A stretch of DNA of 64,000 nucleotides from Cyclaneusma minus (taxonomy: Eukaryota; Ascomycota; Leotiomycetes; Marthamycetales; Marthamycetaceae), in assembly GCA_037179335.1 (NCBI GenBank), contig JAKZHN010000006.1:1302001-1366000 (forward strand). The letters are read 5' to 3'. Under the pieces are notes generated by a model that saw nothing but the letters and a program-made list of their open reading frames with translations, searched no databases and was not told where the DNA came from. Position numbers and translations under genes: made by a program. Shown piece after piece: positions 47,324 through 56,991 of the stretch (positions are counted from its first letter, which is position 1; each line of letters starts with the position of its first letter).

Positions 47324-48317
47324 ATGGTTTCTCAGCAAGTAAGTCCTGTCAGGAGCAAGTTCACTCAAGTCTCAGTTGCTTCGCACGCACTGAGTCTGAC
47401 TTTCTCCCGAAAAAGCACTGACGAGCCTCCAGCTCCTCCTCATCGGCTCCCTGCTCAGCTTGGCCTTCGCCACTCCCATCGAGCACACCACGTCTCCCAA
47501 CTTGGTTCGCAGCACCGACACTACCAACGGCGCCCTCGTCAGCAATCCCTACTCCCAGAAAGTGACCAATGGCAAAGCTTTCGACAACGGCGCCGGCAAC
47601 TATGACAACGCCAACTACTACGACGGCTCTGGAGGCAGCGATACCTACAAGTGTTACTACGGCGGCTGGGAGAACTTCCCTCCCAAGTCCAAATGGATCG
47701 ATTTCGACGACATGTGGAACTATGCCGAAAGCGCAATGAACGGCTGCGATACGTCCGACCAGATCGGATAGATGTGGAATGCAGTGCAGGGGAATATTTC
47801 CCAGGCAAGCTTGGTGGATCATCGATTTATACTTGCCGTCATCATGCAAGAGGTACGTAAGACTGATCTCTGAGATAATTCCACAAATACTGCAACACCG
47901 TAGAGAAGTTTCGGTGTGAGAATGATAGCTAAGAGTCTTGAATAGTCATCAGGCTGCGTCAACGTCGCCACGACATCGAACCCTGACGGTATCAACAACC
48001 CCGGTTTGATGCAATCAGAGGGCGGTGTCTCTTTCGTCGGCAACAGCGCTTCTTCCGCGGCTCAGCAGTTATCTATCAACCAAATAGTCATTGATGGGAC
48101 ACAGGGAACAAAGTATGGCAACGGACTCGTTCAGTGCATCAACCAGTACCCGAACATCTACGAAGCTGCCAGATGCTACAATTCTGGGTCAGACGCAGTG
48201 GACTCGACCAATCTGAATTACGCAAAGTACGGAACACCTTCCTACGTTAATGATATTGCGAATCGCATGACTGGTTGGTTGTGGACTCAAAACAAATTTG
48301 ATGCGGGTTTGTGCTAG
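47324..48317 (+). pseudogene. Secreted lysozyme-like (SLT/GH23-type fold) protein with one in-frame TAG
   Basis: Exons 47,324-47,338, 47,433-47,852 and 47,946-48,317; introns of 94 and 93 bp keep phase. The start MVSQQ-LLLIGSLLSLAFA is a signal peptide cut before TPIEH. The core reads SLVDHRFILAVIMQE-SSGC (the Glu just before intron 2) followed by NNPGLMQS, the ESxG...GLMQ pattern of lysozyme-like transglycosylases, then QQLSINQIVIDGTQG, CINQYPNIYEAARCYNSGS and ANRMTGWLW. Similar secreted proteins act on bacterial peptidoglycan or related polymers; the activity here is inferred. At 47,769-47,771 the codon after DQIG is TAG, with MWNAVQGNISQ following in frame. A CAG-to-TAG change is the simplest reading, leaving only the first 109 or so residues. 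A sequencing error or stop readthrough is not excluded. Confidence 0.65.
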
Positions 48318-49716
48318 GCATCGCGTGATGGGCTGCAGAAAGCGTTGTATCTGTGTCTAAGAGTTGAAGGTCGATGTTTGTTTGCCGAAAAGGTGCTGAC
48401 AAAGGGGTAGAAAGTCTGCTAGTTTTTATTGAGCAATTAGATGAGCTTGGGGCCCGTGAGGTCTGTCCAAAACTGGAATTCAACTTCCAGTCTGACATAA
48501 TACACTTGACTCCCTCAACTCCCAGAACAGTGTCAGTGACTTGATCTTCTATAACATGTTCTTTCTCGCCATCCAGTAAGCAAATTAGGCTGACAGGAGA
48601 TGGACTTGGGAGACTGATAACCGATCTCGCTTCTTTCACTTTTCAGGGGATCAAACATGAATGATGAATCTCAATCGTCAAGACAGGAACCAGAAAGTGA
48701 AACCAAACAGCAGAAACACCAAGACCTTTCTTCTTTTCCTTCATCCTTGCGAAGATATGCCAAAAAAGATGCCCAAAAATGCCAAAGAGAAAAAAGCACC
48801 AATTAGTCCACCTTTCCCCCGAGAAGGGAGCTAGGTGACCCTAGTCGGAAAAAGTCACCCCGGGAGCATACGCTAAAGTGGGAACCATACCCTTAGACCA
48901 TCAGTCCAGAGTAACAGTTAATTGGTGATAAGCAGACAGTAATCGTTGTCTACGTACTTCCTTTCCAACCTTTCACTTGCAACTTGCAACTCAACCGAAG
49001 CCTGGCTGCCATTGAAAGCAATTGGAAACGACGGCTACCAGGGCAGCAAGTAAGTGACTGTATTAATTCATGTCATCTACTTAGAGAAAAGCGGCACTGT
49101 GAAAGCATAAATCCTCTGAGCGTAGCGCGACTGCCTCACACTAGCCAGGAAGCAGTATACATGCAGCTAGCTCGAGAATCAGTCGACCTACTAGCCATCA
49201 ACCCGCAACAAAGGGCAAAGGAGTTTGAATTTTGAAAAGCGCTTTGCCTTCGCTACCCCTATTCAGAGGACATCTTAGGGGTTCGACTCCTCGGTTGAAG
49301 CCATAGAGACAACTACATTTATCTAAACACTGTTTAGAGCGCAAGTTCGTAATTCCGGAGAGGCGGGATTTCTAACAGATCAAAGGCTAAACAAGACCAA
49401 GATCGGGGACTAGTAAAAGGGTTGAGCCTTATAGCCTTTACCTAGCCCGATTTGAACAGCCTGACGTCAAATGGTAGGGACCTCTAGCCTCGAATCAATC
49501 CATTTTGCTCCGACTGGGTAGCCATAATTTGAGAACATGGTGCTTGACTGTCCAAGAGGTCACCCAGTGACTTTCGAGGAAACAAAGTGGACGACCAGAA
49601 CAAGCACCAAGTTGGGTACAACAAAGTTCGCATCATCTCGTGGAGTTCTGCATTTCTTCTTCTCACGCTACTCGCTAATCATCATCTAACCACCCAACAC
49701 CAAATCTCTCGACGTT
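48318..49716. other. Intergenic spacer
   Basis: 3' flanks of two converging genes. An 83-codon plus frame at 48,984-49,235 has no supporting feature. TTCGACTCCTC near 49,282-49,292 resembles a tRNA T-arm but no acceptor or D-arm fits. Confidence 0.45.
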
Positions 49717-51902
49717 CTACGCAACCCCCAATTGCGGAATCTCGCCCATCTCATTCTTCTGCTCCGGTCCAACTTTATAGGACGCTTTCCAGCGCATCTT
49801 CACCGCCGTTCCTTTGCCATATTCCACACCATTAAGCGTAATGGTTTGCGTGATGCCTCCTTGTTGGTATGGTTTCAGCGTGCGGCCAGTTTGTGGTTCT
49901 AATTTGAGAGAGAAACCCTGTATTTTGTTAGATAATGATAGATTCAGACTGTATTGTAGATGGAGACATACCTTTGTAGCAGCAACTTGGAAAATAAGCT
50001 CCGTGATGGGTTGCGGAACTTTGCTGGAGAATTTGACTGTCATGGTGATGGCGGGGTCTGAGGGCGAACTTCGAGTGGCGTGCAGCGTGATGTGAAGAGC
50101 GGAGTCGCTCACGAGGATATCGTTGGAGGATGGCAAGCCGTTGCTCTCTGGAAGTGCGGAGGAGAATGCCCATTCGTCATCATCTGCAGCTGCAGGTTCT
50201 GGAGCAGGAGCTTGACTTGGAGTAGCTGGTTTCGGTTGCGAGAAGTCAAACATAGAGCGTTGAGGTTGAGGTGCTGAGAATTGAGATGTGGCGGATTTCA
50301 GGGGCGCGGAAAGAGCAGCGAAGGGGTCTGACGGAGGTTGGGATACCGGATGGGATGAGGGAGCGGGGAAAGCTTGCTGTTGCTGGAACATAGATGGCTG
50401 GGGAGTACTTCTTTGAGAGGAGGGATTTGAGGAGGCGAACGCTGTGGAAAAGGCCGAGTAATCTGGTTTCGGTGGTCCTTGAGGCGGTGGCGACATCTGG
50501 GGTGCAAAAGACTGGGCGTTGTTATTTTGTGTTGTTGATGATATAAGGGCTGGTCCAGGAACATCTGCGTGTCATTAGCATACTTGCACAAGGTTCGACG
50601 GTTGATTTCCCACATACTCGTGTTTGCCCCAAACCCAAGAGCAATACCGCCTCCTTGCCCGAAAGCGTTATCACTCTCCGAACCTATCGACAGGCCTAAT
50701 AAGTCATTCTCAAGACCACCAGCCTGCGCAGGGGCAGCAGATGCCGAGGACGTTCCATTGCTCTCATCAGGACCGCCGAAGTCGATCAGAGATAACTCAT
50801 TGTCAGCATTCTTGCTAACTCCCGTGCTAGTTCCCAAAGTGCCCTTTGCAATCTTTGCAGCTCCATCAACGTCTCCCTTCTTCATTAGCTTATATCTTTC
50901 AACCGTCCTATTTATACTGTCGTTTATTTCGAAGAGCTTCGCCACGGCCTCGTGATCATCGGACTCCTCTTCACACATCTTTTGGATTTTGGGGTGTGCG
51001 CTCTGGAGGGCAGAGGCAAGCTCTTCATAGACGTCTCCCTCTTCCATGACATCGCCGGGCTTGAAAGCTTCCAGGCGTTCCTCTAGAAGCCTAGCTTTCT
51101 GCTGAATCTTACCAACCTCCTCAGCAGCCTTGGCTCGGTAGTCGGTCTTCTGTCGGGTATCATATCCAGCCATAATCTTCATCAACCGGTTCGCCTCCTG
51201 TAGCTCTTCGGGGCCCCCTCGTCGGATGAGTTCTTGTAGTTTGGCTGACTGCGCTGCCCTTTCTTCCTCCTCCATTTCTTCAGCGGATTTGAGGTTCTAT
51301 ACAAAGTCAATAATTGATTGCGTGCCTGATTCCGAGAACAAATAGCTAGAACCTACGTCGCTAGGATTGAGCACGGCCGCATCCTCTCGTCTCACTGCTG
51401 GAAAGACGTAACCCTTGTAGCTCAGCAAGCGGTGCATATCCCTTATATAGCCCAGGTCGTCCTTGTACCTCGAAGTCTGACATATCGTGCCGCGCCATTC
51501 TTCAATAGCTTCTAGGATCTTTGCCTGAACCCTCGTTGGACGGATTGGCGGCCTCTCGGGAAACCTCCTCACTAACTCGTTGAGGAATTCTTTTGTACTG
51601 ATCTGGAGATGAAATGGGTATCCGCAATTCTTCACGCAAATGTCGAGCAAATTGAGAGCAAGCAGAGCGACGTTCGGGTTCCGGTGGTTTACGTATCCGA
51701 CGATAGCAACGGCGGCTTCGCGCGGCGCACCGCCTTTCTTCGAGTTGACCAGGTCGGCGATCTCGAGGTTCAGGGCCAGGTTTGGCTCGAAGTTCTCCGG
51801 ACTGCAAGCCTGCATGATATATCGCTGCAACGGAGAGGGACCGGGGTCGCCCATAGCTCCAAAGCGGTCGCGAGCCGCCATTCGCGCTGATGCAGCCTCC
51901 AT
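49717..51902 (-). CDS. GGA2: GGA-type clathrin adaptor (VHS-GAT-GAE)
   Basis: Arf-dependent adaptor for sorting cargo from trans-Golgi to endosome/vacuole. Exons on the minus strand: 51,902-51,357, 51,296-50,618, 50,564-49,972 and 49,917-49,717; introns of 60, 53 and 54 bp are in phase and give 672 residues. VHS domain at about 17-165 (LQRYIMQACSPENFEPNLAL, LLDICVKNCGYPFHLQ). GAT domain at about 200-320 (NRLMKIMAGYDTRQKTDYRA, LLEERLEAF, coiled helices, then INDSINRTVERYKLMKKGD), which binds Arf-GTP and ubiquitin. A Pro/Gln/Ser-rich hinge at about 330-540 contains LIDFGG, a clathrin-box-like motif, and LLGLS. The gamma-ear (GAE) domain at about 545-672 (ITMTVKFSSKVPQPITELIF, LEPQTGRTLKPYQQGGITQT) binds accessory proteins. 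The fourth intron-like stretch in the ear is a multiple of three and could be misread as coding. Start ATG at 51,902. Confidence 0.93.
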
Positions 51903-52271
51903 GTGGAGGAGTGGTGGAGGATCTATGGCAGAGTCGGGGATCGAGGTATTTGGTGGAGGGAAAAGAGGCCGGTTGTGGGCGAGTGGTTGTTCGTGTATAG
52001 GTACATGTATAGAGAATGGTGTCCTCAGGGCTTTCTTCAGCTCATGTCGGTGGGGTCAATGTGTCTCGTCATCCAGAGCCCCGTTCCCGCCGCCAGGGAA
52101 GACGGGCCAAGACGCACAGCAGCCTTATTATGTTATTGAACCGGACTGGGGAATAATTAATCCGCCTGGCAGAATTTAGTGGCGGCTATCGATAAACTGG
52201 AGGCGCGAACTCCATCCGTTCTTCTCTGCTTGATCTCACTCAACCACTTTCACGACTACTCTCACATCACT
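51903..52271. promoter_or_regulatory. Shared divergent promoter between GGA adaptor and TSR3
   Basis: 369 bp separate the two divergent start codons, so both 5' leaders and promoters must lie here. The TSR3 side ends with a pyrimidine-rich leader (TCTCACTCAACCACTTTCAC). No TATA box is obvious. Confidence 0.6.
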
Positions 52272-53468
52272 ATGGTACGCCATAAGAAGGACAACTATTC
52301 CTCGCGAGGCAAGAAATACAACAATGCCCCGCGCTCCAGAGAGTCATCCGAAAATGCTGCTGCTCGCCCCTCCTTCAAAGCCGCCTGCTGGGACTTGGGC
52401 CACTGCGATCCCAAGAGATGCTCGGGCAAGAAGCTGATGAAATTAGGCTTGATGCGCGAAATGCATGTCGGCCAGAAACACTCGGGCGTCATTATCAGCC
52501 CCAATGGCAAGCACACTGTCTCGCCAGCCGACCGGGAATTGATGGAGCAGTACGGAGCATCGGTGGTGGAATGTTCGTGGGCAAGGACGAAAGAAGTCCC
52601 CTGGTCCAAGATCGGCGGGAAATGCGAGCGACTGCTGCCATACTTGGTGGCGGCGAATAGTGTGAACTACGGAAAGCCGTGGCGACTGAACTGTGTCGAG
52701 GCACTCGGCGCTGCTTTCTACATCTGCGGACACCCAGAGTGGGCCGAGGAAATTCTCTCGCATTTCTCCTACGGTCAGGCATTTCTCGATATCAACTCCT
52801 CGCTACTGAAACGATATGCGGCTTGTACGGACGAAGCGGAAGTGAAGAAGGCCGAGGAAGTATGGATGGCGAAGCTGGAGAAGGAATATTCTGATAGTAG
52901 GGCACAAGGCGAGAATGGTGCGGAGGATGATATGTGGACGTCGGGCAATACCAATCATCGCATGCCTGAGAGCTCGGATGAGGAAGATGATGAAGCGGAC
53001 GAGGAGAATGAAGAGGAGGAAGGCGATGGCTCCGGAGATGAAGACGAAGACGAGATTGATGGCATATATCTTGGCAAACAACCACCACAGAAGCCTCCAA
53101 AAAAAGACGGGGACGCTGAGGAAGAGGAGCCAGAGAAGGACCCGTTTGCTATATCAGATGACTCTGATGATGAGGCCGAGATGGCCGAACTTCGACGAAG
53201 GGTACTGGCATCCAAACCATTCTCAAATCCCTCAGCCCCTGACGAGAAAGCTGCGCCCGAGAAGATTGCCCGGCCAACTCCCAAAGCAGACTCGGACGTC
53301 GAAGGAGATTCTGACAACGGCGAGGATGATGAATTTGACAACATCATCAACGCTTCTGTGGTGACTGATCGTTTAGGCATACAGGCCAAGCAAAAGTCGA
53401 AGGCACAGGCCCCACTAGCAAGTGCGACCTTCTCTCGGACAATTGTTGGCGCTCCAAAGAAGTGGTAG
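52272..53468 (+). CDS. TSR3: 18S rRNA aminocarboxypropyltransferase Tsr3
   Basis: Transfers the 3-amino-3-carboxypropyl group from S-adenosylmethionine to the hypermodified uridine of 18S rRNA late in cytoplasmic 40S maturation. Single exon, 398 residues from the ATG at 52,272 (MVRHKKDN); the open frame extends upstream only from GTG. The conserved enzyme core is residues 38-220: KAACWDLGHCDPKRCSGKKL, SPADRELMEQYGASVVECSW, LLPYLVAANSVNYGKPWRLN, CVEALGAAFYICG and FLDINSSLLKRYA, all hallmark segments of the family. Residues 235-330 are an acidic, disordered tail of Asp/Glu/Ser repeats, longer than the core needs but common in fungi. Divergent from the GGA adaptor gene. Confidence 0.95.
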   Translation: MVRHKKDNYSSRGKKYNNAPRSRESSENAAARPSFKAACWDLGHCDPKRCSGKKLMKLGLMREMHVGQKHSGVIISPNGKHTVSPADRELMEQYGASVVECSWARTKEVPWSKIGGKCERLLPYLVAANSVNYGKPWRLNCVEALGAAFYICGHPEWAEEILSHFSYGQAFLDINSSLLKRYAACTDEAEVKKAEEVWMAKLEKEYSDSRAQGENGAEDDMWTSGNTNHRMPESSDEEDDEADEENEEEEGDGSGDEDEDEIDGIYLGKQPPQKPPKKDGDAEEEEPEKDPFAISDDSDDEAEMAELRRRVLASKPFSNPSAPDEKAAPEKIARPTPKADSDVEGDSDNGEDDEFDNIINASVVTDRLGIQAKQKSKAQAPLASATFSRTIVGAPKKW

Positions 53469-54132
53469 TCAAGGAACGACGAATAGGATGGTCACTAAGA
53501 TCAGTTGTCAATTTTGATACCCATGCCAATTCATGCCGCTAATATTTGATATGGAGAGTTCCGAGTACCATTCAGCGTTAAAGAATACCTGGATAGAAAC
53601 AAGCCTTGTGACAAGTAGTGTAACCAGAAACGAGCTCGAGACTCGAGTCATAATCAAGAATAGCCCATATACTGATTTGCTTGGAGGGCCTGAATTATGC
53701 TTTATACGAAATACAAAATAAAAGGTCATCGCAATACTATGCCCTTTTTGCTTTTGTTTTCAAATCTCTGCTTATTTTACGTAATTTTGCATTTCAAAAG
53801 CCCCCTTAGCGTGTTTCGCCTTCGGATTGGGGGAATCGCGCTCCGGCCCGGAATAGAGCCTTACGGCTCATTAAACCATAACCATCAGCTAACGCTCAAT
53901 GGCATTAGAGACAACTTCAAGGCGGAGACTACTTGTACGTGTCCGGGGAGGCACCGTGCTATTGATGCTTTAACACTCAGCCTCGCGCATAAGGCTGCAA
54001 TTTCATTTTCCTGTCCTGCCCCGGCTCAAAAGCTCTCTCTTCAACCCCAAAGCTGCAACTAAAGCAGCTCCTCGCTCCGCCTTCATTTTCAAAGATCAGT
54101 TCAAGCGTCCATTGGACAAAAGCAAAGCCACC
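53469..54132. other. Intergenic spacer before the FHA gene
   Basis: Holds the TSR3 3' flank and the FHA gene 5' flank; a CCACCATGG context sits at the next start codon. No gene seen. Confidence 0.5.
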
Positions 54133-55095
54133 ATGGAAGACGCCAGTCCACCCAAAAGTGCGCGAAAGCATCGGTCGCCGCGACGCTCCAGATCTCGATC
54201 GCAAGACTCAGAGGAAGAGCGCCGTTCGCGCAGGCGGAGAAGAGAACGCGACGATGACTACGAGGGAAAGAGCCGTCGTGCGCGTGATGAATCTCCGCAT
54301 GGGAAATCAAGAGACAAGAGATACAGGGACGAAAGCAGAGAGAGGCACAGAAGACGGCATCCAAGCCGTGACGGAGACGACAGAGGGAGAAGGCGCCATC
54401 GCGATTACGATTCCAAACACAAAAGCCGAAGATCGAGATCACGATCACCCCGAAAAGACGACAAATATCGAACCTCATTGAGGGACAAGGATATGCAAGT
54501 CACACGCAGAAAGGACGGCCCGCTGCCATCACAGGAGGCATCATTCACCATGGCAAAAGATCCAACTGGAGCACAAAGTCAGGTTGCAAAGGCCGGGGAA
54601 GGGGAAAAGGAGAAGCCCAACTTTGCGCCAACCGGAGTCCTTGCCGCGGCGTCGAATACCGTGTCACAGGCGGATGGGACATCTATCGTCCTCAAGTATC
54701 ACGAACCTCCCGAAGCTCGCAAGCCGCCTCCCCGAGACCAGTGGAAGCTGTTTGTGTTCAAAGGTGCCGATATCGTCGACACCATCGAACTCAGCACTCG
54801 CAGCTGTTGGCTTATTGGCAGAGAGCTATCGGTTGTGGACATGCCAGCAGAGCATCCGAGTATCAGCAAACAGCATGCGGTGATTCAATTTCGATACGTC
54901 GAGAAGAAGAACGAGTTTGGTGATAAGCTGGGAAAGGTCAAGCCATATCTCATTGACCTGGAATCGGCGAACGGTACATCTCTCAACAAAGATCCGGTGC
55001 CGGCGAGTCGTTACCTCGAACTGCGCGACAAAGATATGATACAGTTTGGTCACAGCACAAGAGAATATGTTCTCATGCTGCCTCCAAGGGACTGA
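54133..55095 (+). CDS. PML1: FHA-domain protein, Pml1/SNIP1-like (RES complex)
   Basis: Likely subunit of the pre-mRNA retention and splicing (RES) complex in the nucleus. Single exon, 320 residues, ATG at 54,133 in a CCACCATGG context; the frame is open for a few codons upstream only from TTG. Residues 1-115 are an RS-like region (SARKHRSPRRSRSRSQDSEE and further Arg/Ser/Asp repeats). The stretch at 155-205 contains KPNFAPTGVLAAASN and VLKYHEPPEARKPP, the conserved lead-in of SNIP1/Pml1. The FHA domain spans about 210-318: WKLFVFKGADIVDTIELSTR, CWLIGRELSVVDMPAEHPSI (phosphothreonine-binding Arg/Ser loop), SKQHAVIQFR, ESANGTSLN and DMIQFGHSTREYVLML. Yeast Pml1 lacks the RS region, so it is closer to animal SNIP1 and other filamentous-fungal forms. 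Confidence 0.92.
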   Translation: MEDASPPKSARKHRSPRRSRSRSQDSEEERRSRRRRRERDDDYEGKSRRARDESPHGKSRDKRYRDESRERHRRRHPSRDGDDRGRRRHRDYDSKHKSRRSRSRSPRKDDKYRTSLRDKDMQVTRRKDGPLPSQEASFTMAKDPTGAQSQVAKAGEGEKEKPNFAPTGVLAAASNTVSQADGTSIVLKYHEPPEARKPPPRDQWKLFVFKGADIVDTIELSTRSCWLIGRELSVVDMPAEHPSISKQHAVIQFRYVEKKNEFGDKLGKVKPYLIDLESANGTSLNKDPVPASRYLELRDKDMIQFGHSTREYVLMLPPRD

Positions 55096-56860
55096 TTGAA
55101 TAGTCCGGTTCTATACTGAATCAATACAAACTTGTTCCTCTGATGAAAGCACAAACTCGCCAGTCACACATATGAATATGTCCGTATCACCTTCACCAGC
55201 ACTCATCACACCGCTTAAACCACCATCACTCGAGAGTGTTACTGTGACGCTCCATTCTCGACTCCGGACCTTTTATCTGGATCAAGAACATATTTATATA
55301 CTGGACGAGGCCGACGCTAGCCGCACTATCGGATATACCAAGGGTTGATCACACTAGGCGCCACAGTCCTGGATCCCCCTGGTCCAGTCATGGGAAGGGA
55401 AAAGCTTGTCTCGGTAGTTGATTCCGGGTGGCTTTGGGCTTATGGCCGGTGATGGGTTCAGCAATCAGTGGCTAGACGTCAGAATAACAAGTTCTCCGGA
55501 AACATTATGCCATGTCTTATTGGCTGTCAATGAGCATTGTCGACCCCACGAGTATCACATGATCGAATTGAGATGCGGGTACCCATGAAAATGCTCTTGG
55601 GATGGTTGTGCCTCGAACCACTTCACAATCAAAAAGAACATAGCTCGAGAAAGTGGAGGTATCACAGGTCATGACGCAGAGGGGAAAGGGCACACCACGC
55701 AGAACCCAGAGTATGTCCCAGAGGACAGAGGTCTCAGGGTGGGGGCGGAATACAAATACTTTTCGCCGACGTGATGAACATTGCTCACCGATCATTTCTG
55801 GCTGGTTCGCGAAATGGCTAGCTTGACGTTTGTCAATGTGACCACCGTGCGGCCTTTTTGGCGGTTAGTCGACTACAGTGTTACGCATTACACGAAGAGA
55901 GCTGCTTCCTTATTCCCTCGGTGGTGTGACCGGTCGATGTCAGAACAAGAGAAATGCTTTTCGATAGGGGGAGCGACAACGAAGAGGTAGGACACCGGTG
56001 GTTTACGTGCTGACAACGTATATCTATGCTTTTCTTGGGGCATAGACTCGGACTTTCCAGATTTCACGAAACACTGCGACACGGGGTATCGGACTTAGTA
56101 TTATACGAGTGCTGCAGCGGGAGAGTGGTCTGAATAGAGGTGCGGGCCGCATACTCTATTTACGGAGCGGCTTGGCGAACAGCTCCCCGGTGGGTATTGC
56201 GTTACCTTGACAGGCAACCTTGTACCTGAGAGATCAGCCCGGCTTGTCAGCCTCTTATTTCGCCTTGCACGTCTCGGGCGCCATCAGCACATCGCCCATT
56301 TTCCAGCACTTTTCACCTAAAATGTCACCTCAAATCGGGCCCAACAGCGCCTGGCGTTCATCGCCTTGGCGGGGGCTCGTGCACCCGACAAGCCACCCGC
56401 CCCCATCAAGCTCGCCCAGCGAATAGGACCGCTGAGACATCCCTCCCAGACGCCCAGCTGATATGCGCGCAAGCTCAAAACAGACCGAGATGCTGCCCAT
56501 CATCCCGCCGATCTCCCATCCCCCCATCTTGACCTGAGGCGCAAATATGAAATACCCGCCCCAGTTCCCCCATTCCATCGCCCCAGGCCTCTGCGACACC
56601 TGGCCTTGTGACTTTGTGACCATTCAAGTCGCCGCCCCGGCACTCAGAAGCTGTTCCCATAACTAAATGGAATACTCTGCTACCCAGCCCGTTTCACTGC
56701 CGGTCCAACGTCCTTGACATCTGATATTGCACCCTTTTAGTCAGAACGTCAGGCTACCATCGTCTATGAGTTCTTGTACAACTTTGCCCGCCCTCCCTAC
56801 CACTGCTAAGCCTCAAGACTCGCCCTCGATGCACCGTTGCGGCCTAGAGCCTTTCATCGC
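55096..56860. other. Intergenic spacer upstream of NLR-like gene
   Basis: About 1.8 kb without a supported gene. The last 600 bases are C-rich (runs such as CCCCATCTTGACC) and probably regulatory. Open frames at 56,220-56,426 plus and 56,330-56,623 minus overlap each other and are low complexity. Confidence 0.45.
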
Positions 56861-56868
56861 TATATAAA
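56861..56868 (+). promoter_or_regulatory. TATA box candidate for the NLR-like gene
   Basis: TATATAAA lies 124 bases before the ATG at 56,992, a typical distance for a TATA element plus a short leader in filamentous fungi. Confidence 0.5.
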
Positions 56869-56991
56869 ATCTGCCGGTTGCCGGTCCGTGACCTCTTGCA
56901 GCTTCTGTCCCCACCCGCCCGAGAACTTGCCGAGTAGATATATAGAAGCATGGTGGGTGCCGCTTCTTAAACTTGCCCCCACCCATCTACC

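Noticed and set aside
49236..49310. Possible tRNA (TTCGACTCCTC T-arm-like string)
   Set aside because: No matching acceptor stem, D-arm or anticodon arm could be placed.
52792..53389. Long minus-strand frames opposite TSR3 (Ser-rich, His/Pro-rich)
   Set aside because: Antisense shadows of the Asp/Glu-rich tail of TSR3.
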